DNA from: Mytilus edulis | Taxonomy: Eukaryota > Mollusca > Bivalvia > Mytilida > Mytilidae | Length of the DNA: 64,000 bases | Reading direction: 5' to 3' | Assembly: GCF_963676685.1 (NCBI RefSeq) | Contig: NC_092348.1 | Span: 14,854,867-14,918,866 of the forward strand | In this document: positions 22,211 through 33,299 of the stretch, piece after piece | How positions within the stretch are numbered: the stretch's first letter is position 1 | Layout: each line of letters starts with the position of its first letter | The notes under the pieces: generated by a model | Databases searched by the model: none | What the model was told of the DNA's origin: nothing | What the model saw: the letters and a program-made list of their open reading frames with translations, nothing else | Made by a program: the position numbers and the translations under genes

Positions 22211-23113
22211 AGGTGGGCCCTATTACTGTATTACAGGACCATACTTATGCAAGTATTGTAAATTTGTTTTCGTCATGAAAATACATGAAATATTTGCCAC
22301 TGGATCACATACAACAAAGAATAATAATCTTTTGCCGAAGATATCCATTAGAGGAAACTGAACTGTACAATGTTGTCAATCTAAGATTTACGTTTAGATG
22401 AGAGGTTTTCCCTTCGTTTGAAACCACTAAATATTTACATATTGGAAAAAATCATGGACCAAAAGACTTGAAAGACAAATCGACCAATAACGAAAATCGA
22501 ACCCAACCGTGTAATTTTCCTTTAGATTCAATGAAACGACTTATAGATTATCTTTTTAGACTTGAAGAACAAACATATGCGGTATGTTAAGATAGCACGG
22601 ATCCTGTCTCATAGATGGTGGGTACTACAATTATCACAGGTAATTTTTTCATGAAGACAAGAGAACATGAAACATCAGCAACTAACATTTTGCAGCCATG
22701 TATGAGATTTATTTGTGTTTCCACATGAAATACCTGTATATTTCCAGTATAACGACCAAAGATTGCCGTCCTGAGATAGAAATTAAACTGTTTACGGCAT
22801 GTTCATGTTATTGTTTTCTCGGGTAAGTGTTGCTCAATATGTCAGTTTATTGTCGATGATCATGTTGATTGTGTCGTGTATCAGCTTCATTTTTATGATG
22901 TTAATGAAAAGTAATTGACTGTCCAAACTTGCGGGTTTTTTTTCAATTAGTTCCCAGGTTTTTTGCTTACAGAAATTTTTCGTTTGTCCACATTTGTATT
23001 TGTTACTATGTCTGAGTTCTTGGACATATGTGAATTATACATGTATTTCTTACATAATTAAACTTATAATGGGCAAAGCCATCATTTCTTTATAAAAATT
23101 GTAGTGCATCTTT
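22211..23113. other. Intergenic stretch, nothing recognised
   Basis: AT-rich sequence with no exon, repeat family or RNA structure that I can support. Confidence 0.35.
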
Positions 23114-23420
23114 ATGAAACTGCAAATAACTATCTATACAAACATCGTTCAGTTTTGTCGTTTGTTGATGTGGTTCATAAGTGTTTCTTGTTGGTTTTTT
23201 TTAAATAGATTAGACCGTTGGTTTTCCTGTTTGAATGGTTTCACACTAGTCATTTTTGGGGCTCTATATAACTTGCTGTTGAATGTGATCCAAAGCTCCG
23301 TGTTGAGGACTGGACTTTGACCTATAACAGTTTACTATTACAAATTGACTTTGTGACTTCGATTGAGAGTTGTCTCATTGGCACTCATACCACATCTTCT
23401 TATATATCTATTGTATAGAA
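23114..23420 (-). repeat. Dispersed repeat family B, reverse copy
   Basis: It carries TTTGTTGATGTGGTTCATAA, GACCGTTGGTTTTCCTG, TTGAGAGTTGTCTCATTGGC and ACTCATACCACATCTTCTTA, the reverse complement of the family-B landmarks. The open frames across it are not genes. Confidence 0.8.
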
Positions 23421-23813
23421 TCAACAAATATTCATCTTCCATTTGTATGTTCCATATATTGTTAGCTTACTTCATTAAACAACAGTGGGTCAGGCTGAGG
23501 GGATTTTCGGTATTGATTTTTCCTCTTTGGATTTTAGTTTTTGGTCTCAATGATGAATGATGCATACAAAACACATCCACATATATTATATTTGTCAACA
23601 TACTTTTTTTGTGTCTAAAAATAAAGTCATTTTTCAAAGTACTACTTTAATGTGGCAATTGCACTGGTTGACAAAGTTTACTGGCACAAGATGAGAAAAA
23701 GTGTTAAAAGCACAGAGTGTTTTCATTTTTAAAACAAATAGCTTAAAATTAAACAAGTATATATCATATACATAGACTTTTATATATATATTTATATTTC
23801 TTTTATACTTTAG

Positions 23814-23863
23814 GAGGATAAAAAAGAACAAGAAACAGATAAGTCTCAAGAAGTGAACAAAAG
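23814..23863 (+). CDS. Exon-like segment of an unidentified plus-strand gene
   Basis: A 50-base segment is preceded by a good pyrimidine-rich acceptor (TTTCTTTTATACTTTAG) and followed by GTAGGA. Only one frame is open, giving EDKKEQETDKSQEVNKR, a charged, lysine- and glutamate-rich peptide. It ends in phase 2 and cannot join directly to the exon-like segment at 25721-25792, which is open only in phase 0, so another exon would be needed. No family is recognisable, and chance is a real alternative in AT-rich DNA. Confidence 0.25.
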
Positions 23864-25214
23864 GTAGGAAACATTTTAAACTTCAAAAGGCAAAATAAAT
23901 TCATACATTAAATTGTACTTAAAGAAAAAGTGTACAGAATTTGATGTGAGGAGAGTAATAAAACTACAGATTTATTTCTAATGTTATCAATAACAAATCT
24001 TTCAAACAATGAATAAAAATTAAAAGAACACAAAGTTTACCTCATGTACAAATGTGTTGGTAGTTACATGTATATGTGGAAAAATAGTTTCCATCAATGC
24101 GTGTGTATTCTACTTTTAATTAAATATAAAATATAATAATGCTTTTTTTTTTTTAAAGAAATGCCCAATGTTTGAGTATGAAAAAATTTCATCAGAAAAA
24201 CAGCATAGAGTAGATGTGTAAAATTTACTAAAATAAATTGATAAAAATATTCTAGTTAGTAGAATTAAAATAAACCAGAGTTAAAACAAACCAGTATTTA
24301 AATCATCTAGATCAATATGTCTACTCCACATTACATGTATTTTAATATAAACAAACAATTAGCAAAAAAGCAAGCACTCCAACTAGGTTTTTCTTCATTT
24401 GATGAATAAACTGGGATGACATTAAATTCAAAAGAACGTCTGTCAAAAAAGTTAAACGACCATTTGTTTGACAAATCTGTGCATTATATGCAAAAATATA
24501 ATTCAGCACAATTCAGTACAAATATAAGAAATTGGCTACTAATTTATGTTTCCATAGTAACACAGATAAACAAGAAAATCTATGATGGTGAGGACAGTCA
24601 ATTATAAAAAATAGATAACAATGTAATAACAGATGAAGAAAGAACTCAATTTTATAAATGAATATTTTAAAATTAATGACCCATATTCAAAAAATCCATA
24701 CTGCATACTAAATCTTCCTAGTGGAAAAACATTTACTTATTCCATGGGGGTTAGAAAAACTACTTTCAGTAAAATAATCTTGGATTATGAATACATCTTT
24801 ATAATTATAGAAGAGATGGAACCAAAGTATTACGATAACCATTAACTGAACCATTTAATGACAGAACTTTTGATGATCATTTAGGAGAAAGAGATAAATA
24901 AAGCATGTTTGGGGTTTTTATAACAAAAGGGTTAGGATGACATATGAAAGTACAATATTAGAGGTATTTCTACTGATTGTTATCTTGTGTAATATTACTT
25001 AAAACATAAGATAATGTACAATTGTATATATAACTGTATGTATATAATATATAAGCTAAAATGAGGTACAAATGTTTCAAAGAAGTGATGTTAAAAGATT
25101 TTCTGTTATTCCTGAGACACATCAAATGAGGTACGGATATGCTATTACCTGATTTATATAGTTTATAACTTACAGAGGAGGTGGAGGGTTTTATTCAATA
25201 TGTTATGTTTATCC

Positions 25215-25410
25215 ATGATCTATTCTAAGTTAGATGTATATTGTAAGGGGGTGTATGGAATACTCCAATGATCTATTCTGTGTAGGGAATACTACAATGA
25301 TCTATTCTGAGTTACATGTATAGTGTAAGGGGGTGTAGGGAGCACTCCATTAGACAATGATCTATTCTGAGTTACATGTATATTGTAAGGGGGTGTAGGG
25401 AATACTCCAA
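25215..25410 (+). repeat. Short tandem repeat, about 3 units
   Basis: The words ATGATCTATTCTGAGTTACA, TGTAAGGGGGTGTAGGGA and ATACTCCAATGA recur three times with indels. A small minisatellite with no coding signal. Confidence 0.7.
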
Positions 25411-25720
25411 TGAGACAGCAACCCAAACAAAACAAAATTACAACTACTCATTTACCAAGCTGTAAAGATGATCTTTGTAGTCCAACACTTGGTCACTTTT
25501 TAGTCAGAAGAAATAAATATAGATATCTTTCACAATTTAACTGCAGTGATCAATGGTGATAGTTTTTAAGAGCGTAAAAATGTCATTTCCCCCTTTTTTC
25601 CATTTTAATGTTATATGTATATCTACATATCTATTTGTCAGTGATTACAAAAATTAGTGTTTATTGTTTAAAAATAAACAAAATATGACTAGGTTTTTTA
25701 TGAATATGAAAAAATTCTAG

Positions 25721-25792
25721 ATAGAAAATGTCCATGAAGCTATAGACGCACTTGATTTCACAAAATGTGGGGAAATGAAAATTCCTACGAAG
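25721..25792 (+). CDS. Exon-like segment of an unidentified plus-strand gene
   Basis: Exactly 72 bases lie between an acceptor (AAAATTCTAG) and a donor (GTAAAT). One frame is open and reads ENVHEAIDALDFTKCGEMK, which has the residue mix of a real globular protein. The other two frames contain stops. I do not recognise the family. Transcript data would be needed to tell a real exon from chance. Confidence 0.3.
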
Positions 25793-28700
25793 GTAAATTA
25801 AAATTTATAATAAATGCAAACAATTGACTTCCAAACATAATATTTGAAAGCATAAGAGGTACTTATTCTATAATGTACATTTTATAACAACAAACAATTT
25901 GACTGTTCTCAAAAGCATAGATTTTCTTTTTTTATCGCTTTCAGCGAGCCCAACACAAATGTTTTGAACAACCATTAAGGTCTCACAGACCTATATGTGT
26001 ATAACAAACTATGAACTCATAGTTTGGAACAAAAATAACATCAAAAATTTGTAACTGTGTTACTATATTGCCTTTCTTGTATGGTGTTGTGCATTAGGAC
26101 ATTCTTTGCTAGGCAAAAATCTATGAAAATGATATGCTGCCTGAGAAATTAACGTAATATGGATTTACAGAAATAAACAACCGGTAAATAACATAACTTC
26201 TTTAAAGTCTACAAGTAACAAAAAAAATTGCCTTTTAAAAATTGTCTTTCACATCTTTGTAATGATAATATAAAATATTTCAAACTATTATAGTTCTATA
26301 ATTTTAAAAATCTAGTTAATTATTTTTAGATAAGGAATTAATATAACTTCTTTCATAAAATATTTCCAAACAAATTAAAACTAAATGTGTTAACATGGTA
26401 AAATCAATCTTATTATCATTACAGACCAGACTGAAAAACAATTTTCAAAAGGCTTAAAAGTAATATAAACAACTTAAGCTAATATATATATATACATCAT
26501 AGCATATGAGGTAATCAGGTTTTAAAACCAGCTTTTAAGCATATTTGCCTATTAAGCCTACAATAATAATACAATACCCGTTTTATCCAACGTCAGAGAC
26601 AAAAAATAAACAGTTAATAATATACATATCATACAAACAAAAGACAAAATCACAAAGTAGCACACATAATTTCTTTTAAAGATTCATTTGTCTTAATAAT
26701 AATCAACAAGTGATATTTTTTTAGAATTACTGAGTTGGTGAGTTGATTTGTACAAATTATGTAGTGTAGTTTTCTTCAGACAGATCAACAAATATTTCAA
26801 AAAAATCATAAAGTCCCATTTGTTTTCATTACACAATTTTTCTGAATTTCTTTGTCCTCAAATATAAAAGTAATAAAAAGTAGTATGAATATTGCATTAA
26901 AAAATTACTTAAATCTAGTATTGCCATTGTACATTTCATGAATATCTCTAACAATTTTGACGCATGTTTTTTAACCACACTTACCAAATATTTTTTGTTT
27001 GAGTAAATGCAACATGTACATGTACTGTTATCAATTTTAAATATTCTGAATCTAAAAGGTCAAATATATTCATGATATTTGAAATGATTTGCTAGTATTT
27101 AGGAGGATAAAATATTATTGATTTAAAACAAATCTTTTCAAAAATGTCTATCAAAACCATGTAAAGGAGAAAATTAACAAAAAAAATCTTTTTTAAAAAA
27201 TTGCATGCATTTGATATACTGTCCATAATTTGTATTTTGTCCATGTTAATTAAAAATCTGCCAACATTTATAAATAAATGTACAGATAAAATTAATGCCA
27301 CCTTTAAAGGCTGTTATTTGGAAATTGAAAGAAGAGTTTTTGGAAAACTCTTGTACATACAAATGAGTAACAAACAATGAAAGGAGAAGGATATCATATA
27401 CCCTAACAATAAATGTAAAGATATACTATCTTTCTCATCATCACAAACAATGCTTTTCAAGAACATGCAAAAATAGTCAAATACAAGCACATATTTTTTT
27501 AACAAGCACCGGAAATGCAATATCAATTAAAAAAAACCAAACAAACACATATTCCATTCTAAAAGCTAGATTATTATATATATATACTACACTAATATTT
27601 ATAACAAAAATCTTAAACATTTTCCAGTGAATAAAATACTTCAAACCAATCAAACAGTTCTCATCAATCATTCATCAAATTTTCTCACTTATAAAAGTGA
27701 TAAAAGCATGTTTATAAAATAACCCCTTCACCATACAGTACATGTATATTTGTTTTCAAATTAAAAAAAACTCAAATCTCTTCAAATGTATCTTTTTAAG
27801 TGACTTTAAATAAAATTTCATGATTTAAATTGTGTTTCAATTATATGAACCCCAAAAAATTGAAGAAACATTTCTATTTATCAAAACTACAAAGTCAAAA
27901 TCTAATGTGGCCAAACATTGTAAACAACTCTCTGACCCAGATGATCTCATTTAGTGACCAGGTCATGTGAGTGTTTTTATGACTATTAAATACCAAGAGA
28001 AGGCCCAAAATGACCTATCACATGGGAATGTCCAGCTTAATATGCATGTCCAATTCAAGCTGGAGGGCAAAGGAAAATGTTATGTCAAAAATCTGGCAAA
28101 GATAACAGTAAACAACAGGATATCCACATTACCATGGGAAATTAATTAATTCCAAGCCTAAAAATTAACAATAAGCCATTGAGGTTACTAAAGGTGAAAC
28201 AAATACATTGCTCTATTTAAATAAGTAATAATAGATTATATAATTATATTTTTATCAGTGTATTGTATTTTGTTAATTAATTTAAGATAGAAATCAAATA
28301 TAAGAAATGTAAAGAATGTATTTAAAGAACAATATTTTAATATTCCTAATCTGCAATGGCTGCTTAAGCTGGCACTCCCAAAGATATACATGTACAAGAC
28401 ATTTAACCCCCTTTCATTATTACAAAATTTGTACCAAAAAATCTTTATGTCGTAGGTCCTTTACTGACTAAACATCTGATGGTCATATGAGGAAAAAAAA
28501 CACTAACGTTATACTAACTAGGAAATATTCAGCTTTCTTTTTTTCTACAATTTGTAGGATAGACTGCACTAACAAATGTTATATATGTATTTCTAGAATA
28601 CAAGTTCAATTCCCCATTTAACTTAAAACAATCTCACTACACACTGATAAATCTTTTAAAAAAATATTGCTGAACTAAAATCAATACCATTTAGTCTACA

Positions 28701-30319
28701 AAATATTCAACATTTCGAAATACAATTTCACTAAAAACTATATGCCAAAGGATCGATCAATCATATACATTTATGCAAGAAAGAAATACCAATTAATAAT
28801 AAGTTCATGTCTAAAAAAAATAGCAAACTCTTTCTCATACAACCTACATATAACACATTCTCAAAACTTGCATCCTTACCATGCAGATTTTTTATTGAAA
28901 AAAGGCTCAAGAAAACTACCAGCAAGTTTTTGTAATACCCCAGTGATAACAAGTAAAAATCTAATACATAAAGTAAAATTCCTGAATGGTACATATTAAC
29001 AAATTTTCAATAAGTTTTAAATTATGGGCAAGATTGTATATCAATATATTATATCATTTTTATTTACTGACCAAATTCCCTGCTTGGATTAACATGAAAT
29101 GTTTGATCAGCATAGATATATAGTCATGGTCATGTTTCCCTTAGCAACTAATATAAACAATAATTTTAAGGAATATCATGCACAATGCTTTACAGAGGTA
29201 GCTTTTTCTGGCCTTTATTTTTTCCTAAAATTACCCACTTGTTTTGTCTTAGTCTTTTCATGATACATATTGTTTTAAAAACGTTTTATATCTTGGTTAC
29301 CTAATGGAAAATATATATGTTTTGTTAATTCAATTTGTTATCCATATAGAATTTATAATTTTATTTTAGAAGTTTTTAAGTTACATGTTAAAACGGTTGT
29401 ATTTTTTAATAGGGATTTTTTTTACTGTTACGTACATGTACAACATTTGTTGTACAAAGTAAAATGAAACAAAATTTGTATGAAAGGTTTTTTTGAAGAC
29501 TATTTATTAAAGAAATTTAAAATACATACATGATCTATAATGCAGATTGATTCGTGTATTTTTAAGAAAACAAAAACATTTTAAATTTGTTGCAGTACAT
29601 ACTTGTTAGTATCACTTATGTGACCTATTGAAGAAAACTGAAAAAGTATGTATATCTTAATCTCCTACTTTTAACTTTTTCTTTAAATAAAAATTGAATG
29701 ATTTTTTCTAATCATTAAAATCTGACAATACATTGTAGGTGTCATATTCCAACAATTGCATGTAGTAAATTTTTTGGTACTGGTTTTTCATGGTCTTTCA
29801 TACACCCAAGACACTAGACACTGATATCTAGAATATCTGTATATAAGCCTTAATCTCTCAAAAATAACATGCATGAATGCTGAAAACACAACTAATTCCC
29901 TGAGCTTTGTGCCTTTGGCATGTGAAAATAAACCTGAGTCTATCACTTTTAGCGACAATAATAATGACAATAAAGAAAAAAAAAGACAAAGCTTTACTCT
30001 GAGTATAAAACAATCAAGTTCAGACTTCAAGCTAACTCAGTTAACATAAGCAAAACAATCTGACTTATACAAGTGCTGCAAAATGCTTTTAGCATTCACA
30101 TTCATGCAAATTTAACAACGAGCCAGTCATCATATTCCTATTACCAAGCATTTTTATATCAAGCGCGAGTATGGTAGAGTGTACAAGAGTCAAAGTATGC
30201 AGTTTCTGAAACTGTTTTCTTTTCCTGAACCATGAACTTGATTGCTAAAATTCTCTTATTCAATAACATTGAATGGTGCCTACCCTTATAGGGAAAAAGC
30301 AAGCAAGAAATAACAATAT
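25793..30319. other. AT-rich stretch, probable TRIM71 3' UTR toward its right end
   Basis: No gene is supported on either strand. On the minus strand this stretch lies downstream of the TRIM71 stop, and the part nearest 30319 is presumably its 3' UTR. AATAAA-type signals for that strand are frequent (for example 29508-29503 and 29219-29214), so the end of the transcript cannot be fixed. Candidate let-7 sites are listed separately. Confidence 0.4.
29195..29201 (-). promoter_or_regulatory. Candidate let-7 site in TRIM71 3' UTR
   Basis: On the minus strand the heptamer CTACCTC matches let-7 bases 2-8, about 1.12 kb after the TRIM71 stop. Further six-base seed matches followed by A (TACCTCA on minus) lie at 25062-25068, 25127-25133 and 26507-26513. 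let-7 repression of lin-41/TRIM71 through 3' UTR sites is long established in nematodes and vertebrates. The assignment depends on the unknown 3' UTR end; an AATAAA at 29219-29214 just before the site might exclude it from the shorter mRNA form. Confidence 0.4.
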
Positions 30320-32638
30320 TCAAAATAACTGTACACGATTGTTTCCAAAATCAACAACAACAAGAAGCCCCTCTGGGGTTAAACAAATACCTGAAGGCCT
30401 ATCCATTTGACCTGGACCTGTACCGGGTGTTCCAAACTTGCACATAAAGTTGCCATTTGGCTGAAATACTTGAATGCGATGATTCCTGGAATCTGTGACT
30501 ATAATGTTACCCTCTTGATCTACAATTACTCCCTGAGGACGCAAGAACTGTCCATTACCAGAACCTTCTGTTCCAAGAAATCTTGCTGTTTGAAAGTCAG
30601 GGTGTATCACAAGTAAACGATGGTTGTTAAAATCAGTAACAACCATGTGTCCTTCATTATTAAAGCATACACCTCTTGGAGAATCAAAGTGTTTCCATAA
30701 GGATCCTTCAAATCCATATTTGTTTAAGAATTGTCCTTCGGCACTAAATAATTGTACACGATGGTTTCGTGTATCTGAAACTAATATTTTTCCTTCAGAA
30801 TTTAGTGCAACATCCCATGGATAGTTGAATTGGCCATTTTTGTTTCCTTTTTCACCAAATTTTATAAGAAAATTGCCATCAATAGTGAATTTTTGGATCC
30901 TATGGTTGTCCTTATCTGCAACCACAACATTTCCCTGTGAATCACAAGCAACACCTGCTGGTCGATCAAATTGCCCAGGCCTTGTTCCTGCAGATCCAAA
31001 CCGATGATGAAAGGTGCCGTCGGGGTTAAACACCTGAACTCTATTGTTGCTTCGGTCTGCAACAATTATGTAATTATCCTTATGACAACATACTCCCCAT
31101 GGACGACAAAACTTGCCCTCCTCTTCTCCTTCTCCTCCAAACTGAAGAAAAAGCTGTCCAACTGTCATATAGTTTCGACCACTTCTTACTTGCACAACAA
31201 AGGGACTATCTGCAATATGCTTGCCACGAATTGTTATAGAAATGATATGTTTTCCTTCCATTTGTGGACGATACGATATGGTATATGTTCCATTCTGACG
31301 ATCAAGAACTTCAGTCCTATACAAAGCACCTTCAGGACTTTGTATTATACATTCAACAGGATCTCCACCTATCATTCTTGGCTCTCCATGGTGGTCTTTG
31401 GCATGAATCATGCACATTGCAACCTTCCCTTTTAATGCTTTTTTCAAGCCATCACCTGTTGCTATGCAGTTCGGTGCATATGCACTGCTGCTTATTATTC
31501 CCATTTTGCTGATAGCGTTGTATAAAGCAGCATCAGGAGGTGTAAACACAATGTTATCATCCTCATGAGGTTGTAAATGACCTCGGAGTTTGCGCACATT
31601 TTGCATTTCATTCACAATTATCTCCCTTGCATTGATTGAGTCCATATCAGTACCCGTATTCAGCATGTTTTCAACATGATCAACAGTTTGCATAAGAGAT
31701 GAAAGACCTTGCTTTAAATCGTCAATTTGAAGATGCAATGATTTTCCCTTAACCTGTCTAACCTTTTCTACATGTCTGAGTAAATCACGTTCTCTTTCCT
31801 CCAATGCAATCATATGGCGTCGAGTTGTTGCACGGACTTCATTTGCTACTGCCTGGGATCTTACTTCAGTATGTTCAGCCATATTTTGCGAATTTTCAAT
31901 ACCTTCTTCCAATGCTTTAATACTCAGTTTTGCATCAGTAAGAAGTCGCACGGTGATGGCTTTTGAATTTTCAACAGCATCATGGAGGTAGATACGATTA
32001 TGTCCAATATGATCAACCATGGTGCATTCACGACATATTGCAACTGAACAGGTATCACAGAAAAAACAAAGAATTTCATGTTCATGTCTTGGGCAACTGT
32101 TTGATAAAGAATCTGGAAGCTGTATGTTATGTGGGAGTGAAGGTGAACTTAAGGGAGCAGCAAGTGAACTATAATGTGGTCTACTACGGTTCATTAACAG
32201 ACGTTCAATATAATGATCTTTAGTCAATCGCACACGTTGATGTGCCATCACACAGTTATCACACAAATATTCATTACAATTTTTACACACAGCTGTTGCT
32301 TTACTGCCTTCCTCACACGAACTACACCATCTTGTCCCCGTGATAGGCCTCTCTCCATTAGTTTCGTAGTCTTCGTTTTGTACCATTGCCTCAAATAAAT
32401 TCGAAACAAACAAATTTGAAGGAAGATTATCAATACCTTCAGGTCCCAGTGATACACTTTGTTGACATGTTGGGCACTGAAGTACACCTTGATCTTGTCC
32501 TTGATCCCTATTGATAGCCTGTTCCAAACATCGCCTGCAAAATGAGTGAAGGCAGGGCAAGATTCGTGGATCGTCAATTCTATTGAGGCAAACAGGGCAC
32601 GCCAACTGCTCCCCGACTGACTCCGAATATGCGGCCAT
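30320..32638 (-). CDS. TRIM71/LIN-41-type RNA-binding E3 ubiquitin ligase
   Basis: One uninterrupted frame of 772 codons. Domains in order: RING finger (residues 14-58; C14, C17, C29, H31, C34, C37, C55, C58), B-box 1 (about 101-145), B-box 2 (about 181-225), coiled coil (about 225-340), filamin/ABP280 domain (about 385-485; ending HIADSPFVVQV) and six NHL repeats (about 500-772; PWGVCC, RPAGVACD, YPWDVALN, SPRGVCFN, RPQGVIVD, DRPSGICL). The six-blade NHL propeller, ending GNNRVQLF, with a filamin domain and two B-boxes identifies the TRIM71/LIN-41 branch rather than TRIM2/3. Known relatives bind mRNA hairpins through NHL, repress translation, and act as E3 ligases in developmental timing and stem cells. 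The ATG at 32638 is the only one in frame before the upstream stop at 32743-32741. The length is below human TRIM71 (868) because the low-complexity insert in the RING is missing. The CDS is intronless. Confidence 0.95.
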   Translation of the reverse strand: MAAYSESVGEQLACPVCLNRIDDPRILPCLHSFCRRCLEQAINRDQGQDQGVLQCPTCQQSVSLGPEGIDNLPSNLFVSNLFEAMVQNEDYETNGERPITGTRWCSSCEEGSKATAVCKNCNEYLCDNCVMAHQRVRLTKDHYIERLLMNRSRPHYSSLAAPLSSPSLPHNIQLPDSLSNSCPRHEHEILCFFCDTCSVAICRECTMVDHIGHNRIYLHDAVENSKAITVRLLTDAKLSIKALEEGIENSQNMAEHTEVRSQAVANEVRATTRRHMIALEERERDLLRHVEKVRQVKGKSLHLQIDDLKQGLSSLMQTVDHVENMLNTGTDMDSINAREIIVNEMQNVRKLRGHLQPHEDDNIVFTPPDAALYNAISKMGIISSSAYAPNCIATGDGLKKALKGKVAMCMIHAKDHHGEPRMIGGDPVECIIQSPEGALYRTEVLDRQNGTYTISYRPQMEGKHIISITIRGKHIADSPFVVQVRSGRNYMTVGQLFLQFGGEGEEEGKFCRPWGVCCHKDNYIIVADRSNNRVQVFNPDGTFHHRFGSAGTRPGQFDRPAGVACDSQGNVVVADKDNHRIQKFTIDGNFLIKFGEKGNKNGQFNYPWDVALNSEGKILVSDTRNHRVQLFSAEGQFLNKYGFEGSLWKHFDSPRGVCFNNEGHMVVTDFNNHRLLVIHPDFQTARFLGTEGSGNGQFLRPQGVIVDQEGNIIVTDSRNHRIQVFQPNGNFMCKFGTPGTGPGQMDRPSGICLTPEGLLVVVDFGNNRVQLF

Positions 32639-32643
32639 TGGGC

Positions 32644-32671
32644 GAGGTAGTTCATGAGCCTGATGAGGTAG
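32644..32671 (-). promoter_or_regulatory. Two let-7-complementary sites beside the TRIM71 start
   Basis: On the minus strand just upstream of the ATG are CTACCTCA (32671-32664, a full 8-base let-7 seed site) and CTACCTC (32650-32644), 21 bases apart. For the first site the upstream bases (CCAAACCAAT) can also pair with let-7 bases 11-14 after a one-base target bulge. However, the CAG at 32662-32660 could be a splice acceptor for an intron starting at 32868, in which case the 8-base site is its pyrimidine tract and only the second site is in the mature mRNA. In either case position relative to the start codon is unusual for let-7 control. Confidence 0.4.
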
Positions 32672-32868
32672 ATTGGTTTGGAAAACCGAGGTGTTTGTGA
32701 TCCTACATGGCGATTTGTCTTGCTCACAAAACGAGGTCGACTATTATGGACACTTGGTAACCTTCCAAATATGTGTTTTAGTCATTCATTCTCACACGGA
32801 TCCCATTACATGTAAAAGTTTATAGTAATAAATGTTGTTATGTTATAATTGCGATAAGGTAAACTTAC

Positions 32869-33015
32869 AATCGACTCAGTTTTGAAATATACGCAATAAC
32901 TTCATATCTTGTAAAAGTTCCGTTCGCCCTGTGCAAGACGCCATTTTCTCCCTCATCAATAGGGGGCGTGTTTAAACAAATTTTTCTGCGGTCAATGTGC
33001 CACATTCAACCAATC
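32869..33015 (-). promoter_or_regulatory. Candidate TRIM71 promoter and noncoding first exon
   Basis: Reading on the minus strand, a CCAAT box (ATTGG, 33014-33010), a GC/KLF-type box (CACGCCCCC, about 32970-32962) and a YY1-like AAAATGGCG (32947-32939) precede a consensus donor GTAAGT at 32868. This is the layout of a TATA-less promoter with a short noncoding first exon ending at 32869. The ATG in the YY1-like word opens a 22-codon upstream frame in good context that stops at 32876. Inferred from motifs only. Confidence 0.4.
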
Positions 33016-33260
33016 AAAATCAATACATAAATACGGAACTATTTCATTCATATATTTTTACAAACAAGCATACGATGACCTTTGGTAACCAGGTCAACCT
33101 GACATATTATTCCAGATGCCATCGAAATGATTGATAGGTTAAAAAAAATTTAAAACAAATTAATCAATACAGAATGTTCTTCCGTAAAAGACATTTTCTT
33201 ATCGAATGCAAACAAAACTTAATGATCATGAATTGAGGAATGGCCGTAATTCGGTATTTA

Positions 33261-33294
33261 CAGAGACATATAATAAATGTATTATATGTCTCTG
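33261..33294. repeat. Perfect 15-bp hairpin
   Basis: CAGAGACATATAATA (33261-33275) and TATTATATGTCTCTG (33280-33294) are exact reverse complements around the loop AATG. The stem is perfect but AT-rich. It could be a miniature element core. No known RNA family is recognised. Confidence 0.7.
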
Positions 33295-33299
33295 GTATT

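Noticed and set aside
24416-24845. Two adjacent small plus-strand frames
   Set aside because: AT-rich composition, no recognisable family and no paired splice sites. Not enough to call a gene.
27967-28149. 60-codon plus-strand frame
   Set aside because: No family is recognised and no splice support is seen. It may be a repeat fragment.
32660-32683. let-7 gene or an additional hammerhead on the plus strand
   Set aside because: TGAGGTAG is followed by sequence that diverges from the nearly invariant let-7, and no hairpin is present. CTGATGAG here lacks stem II and GAAA.
32248-32727. Long minus-strand frame overlapping the start of TRIM71
   Set aside because: It begins at a non-ATG codon; from its first ATG (32655) it overlaps TRIM71 in another frame. 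The peptide has no recognisable domain, so I treat it as a shadow or an overlapping upstream frame.
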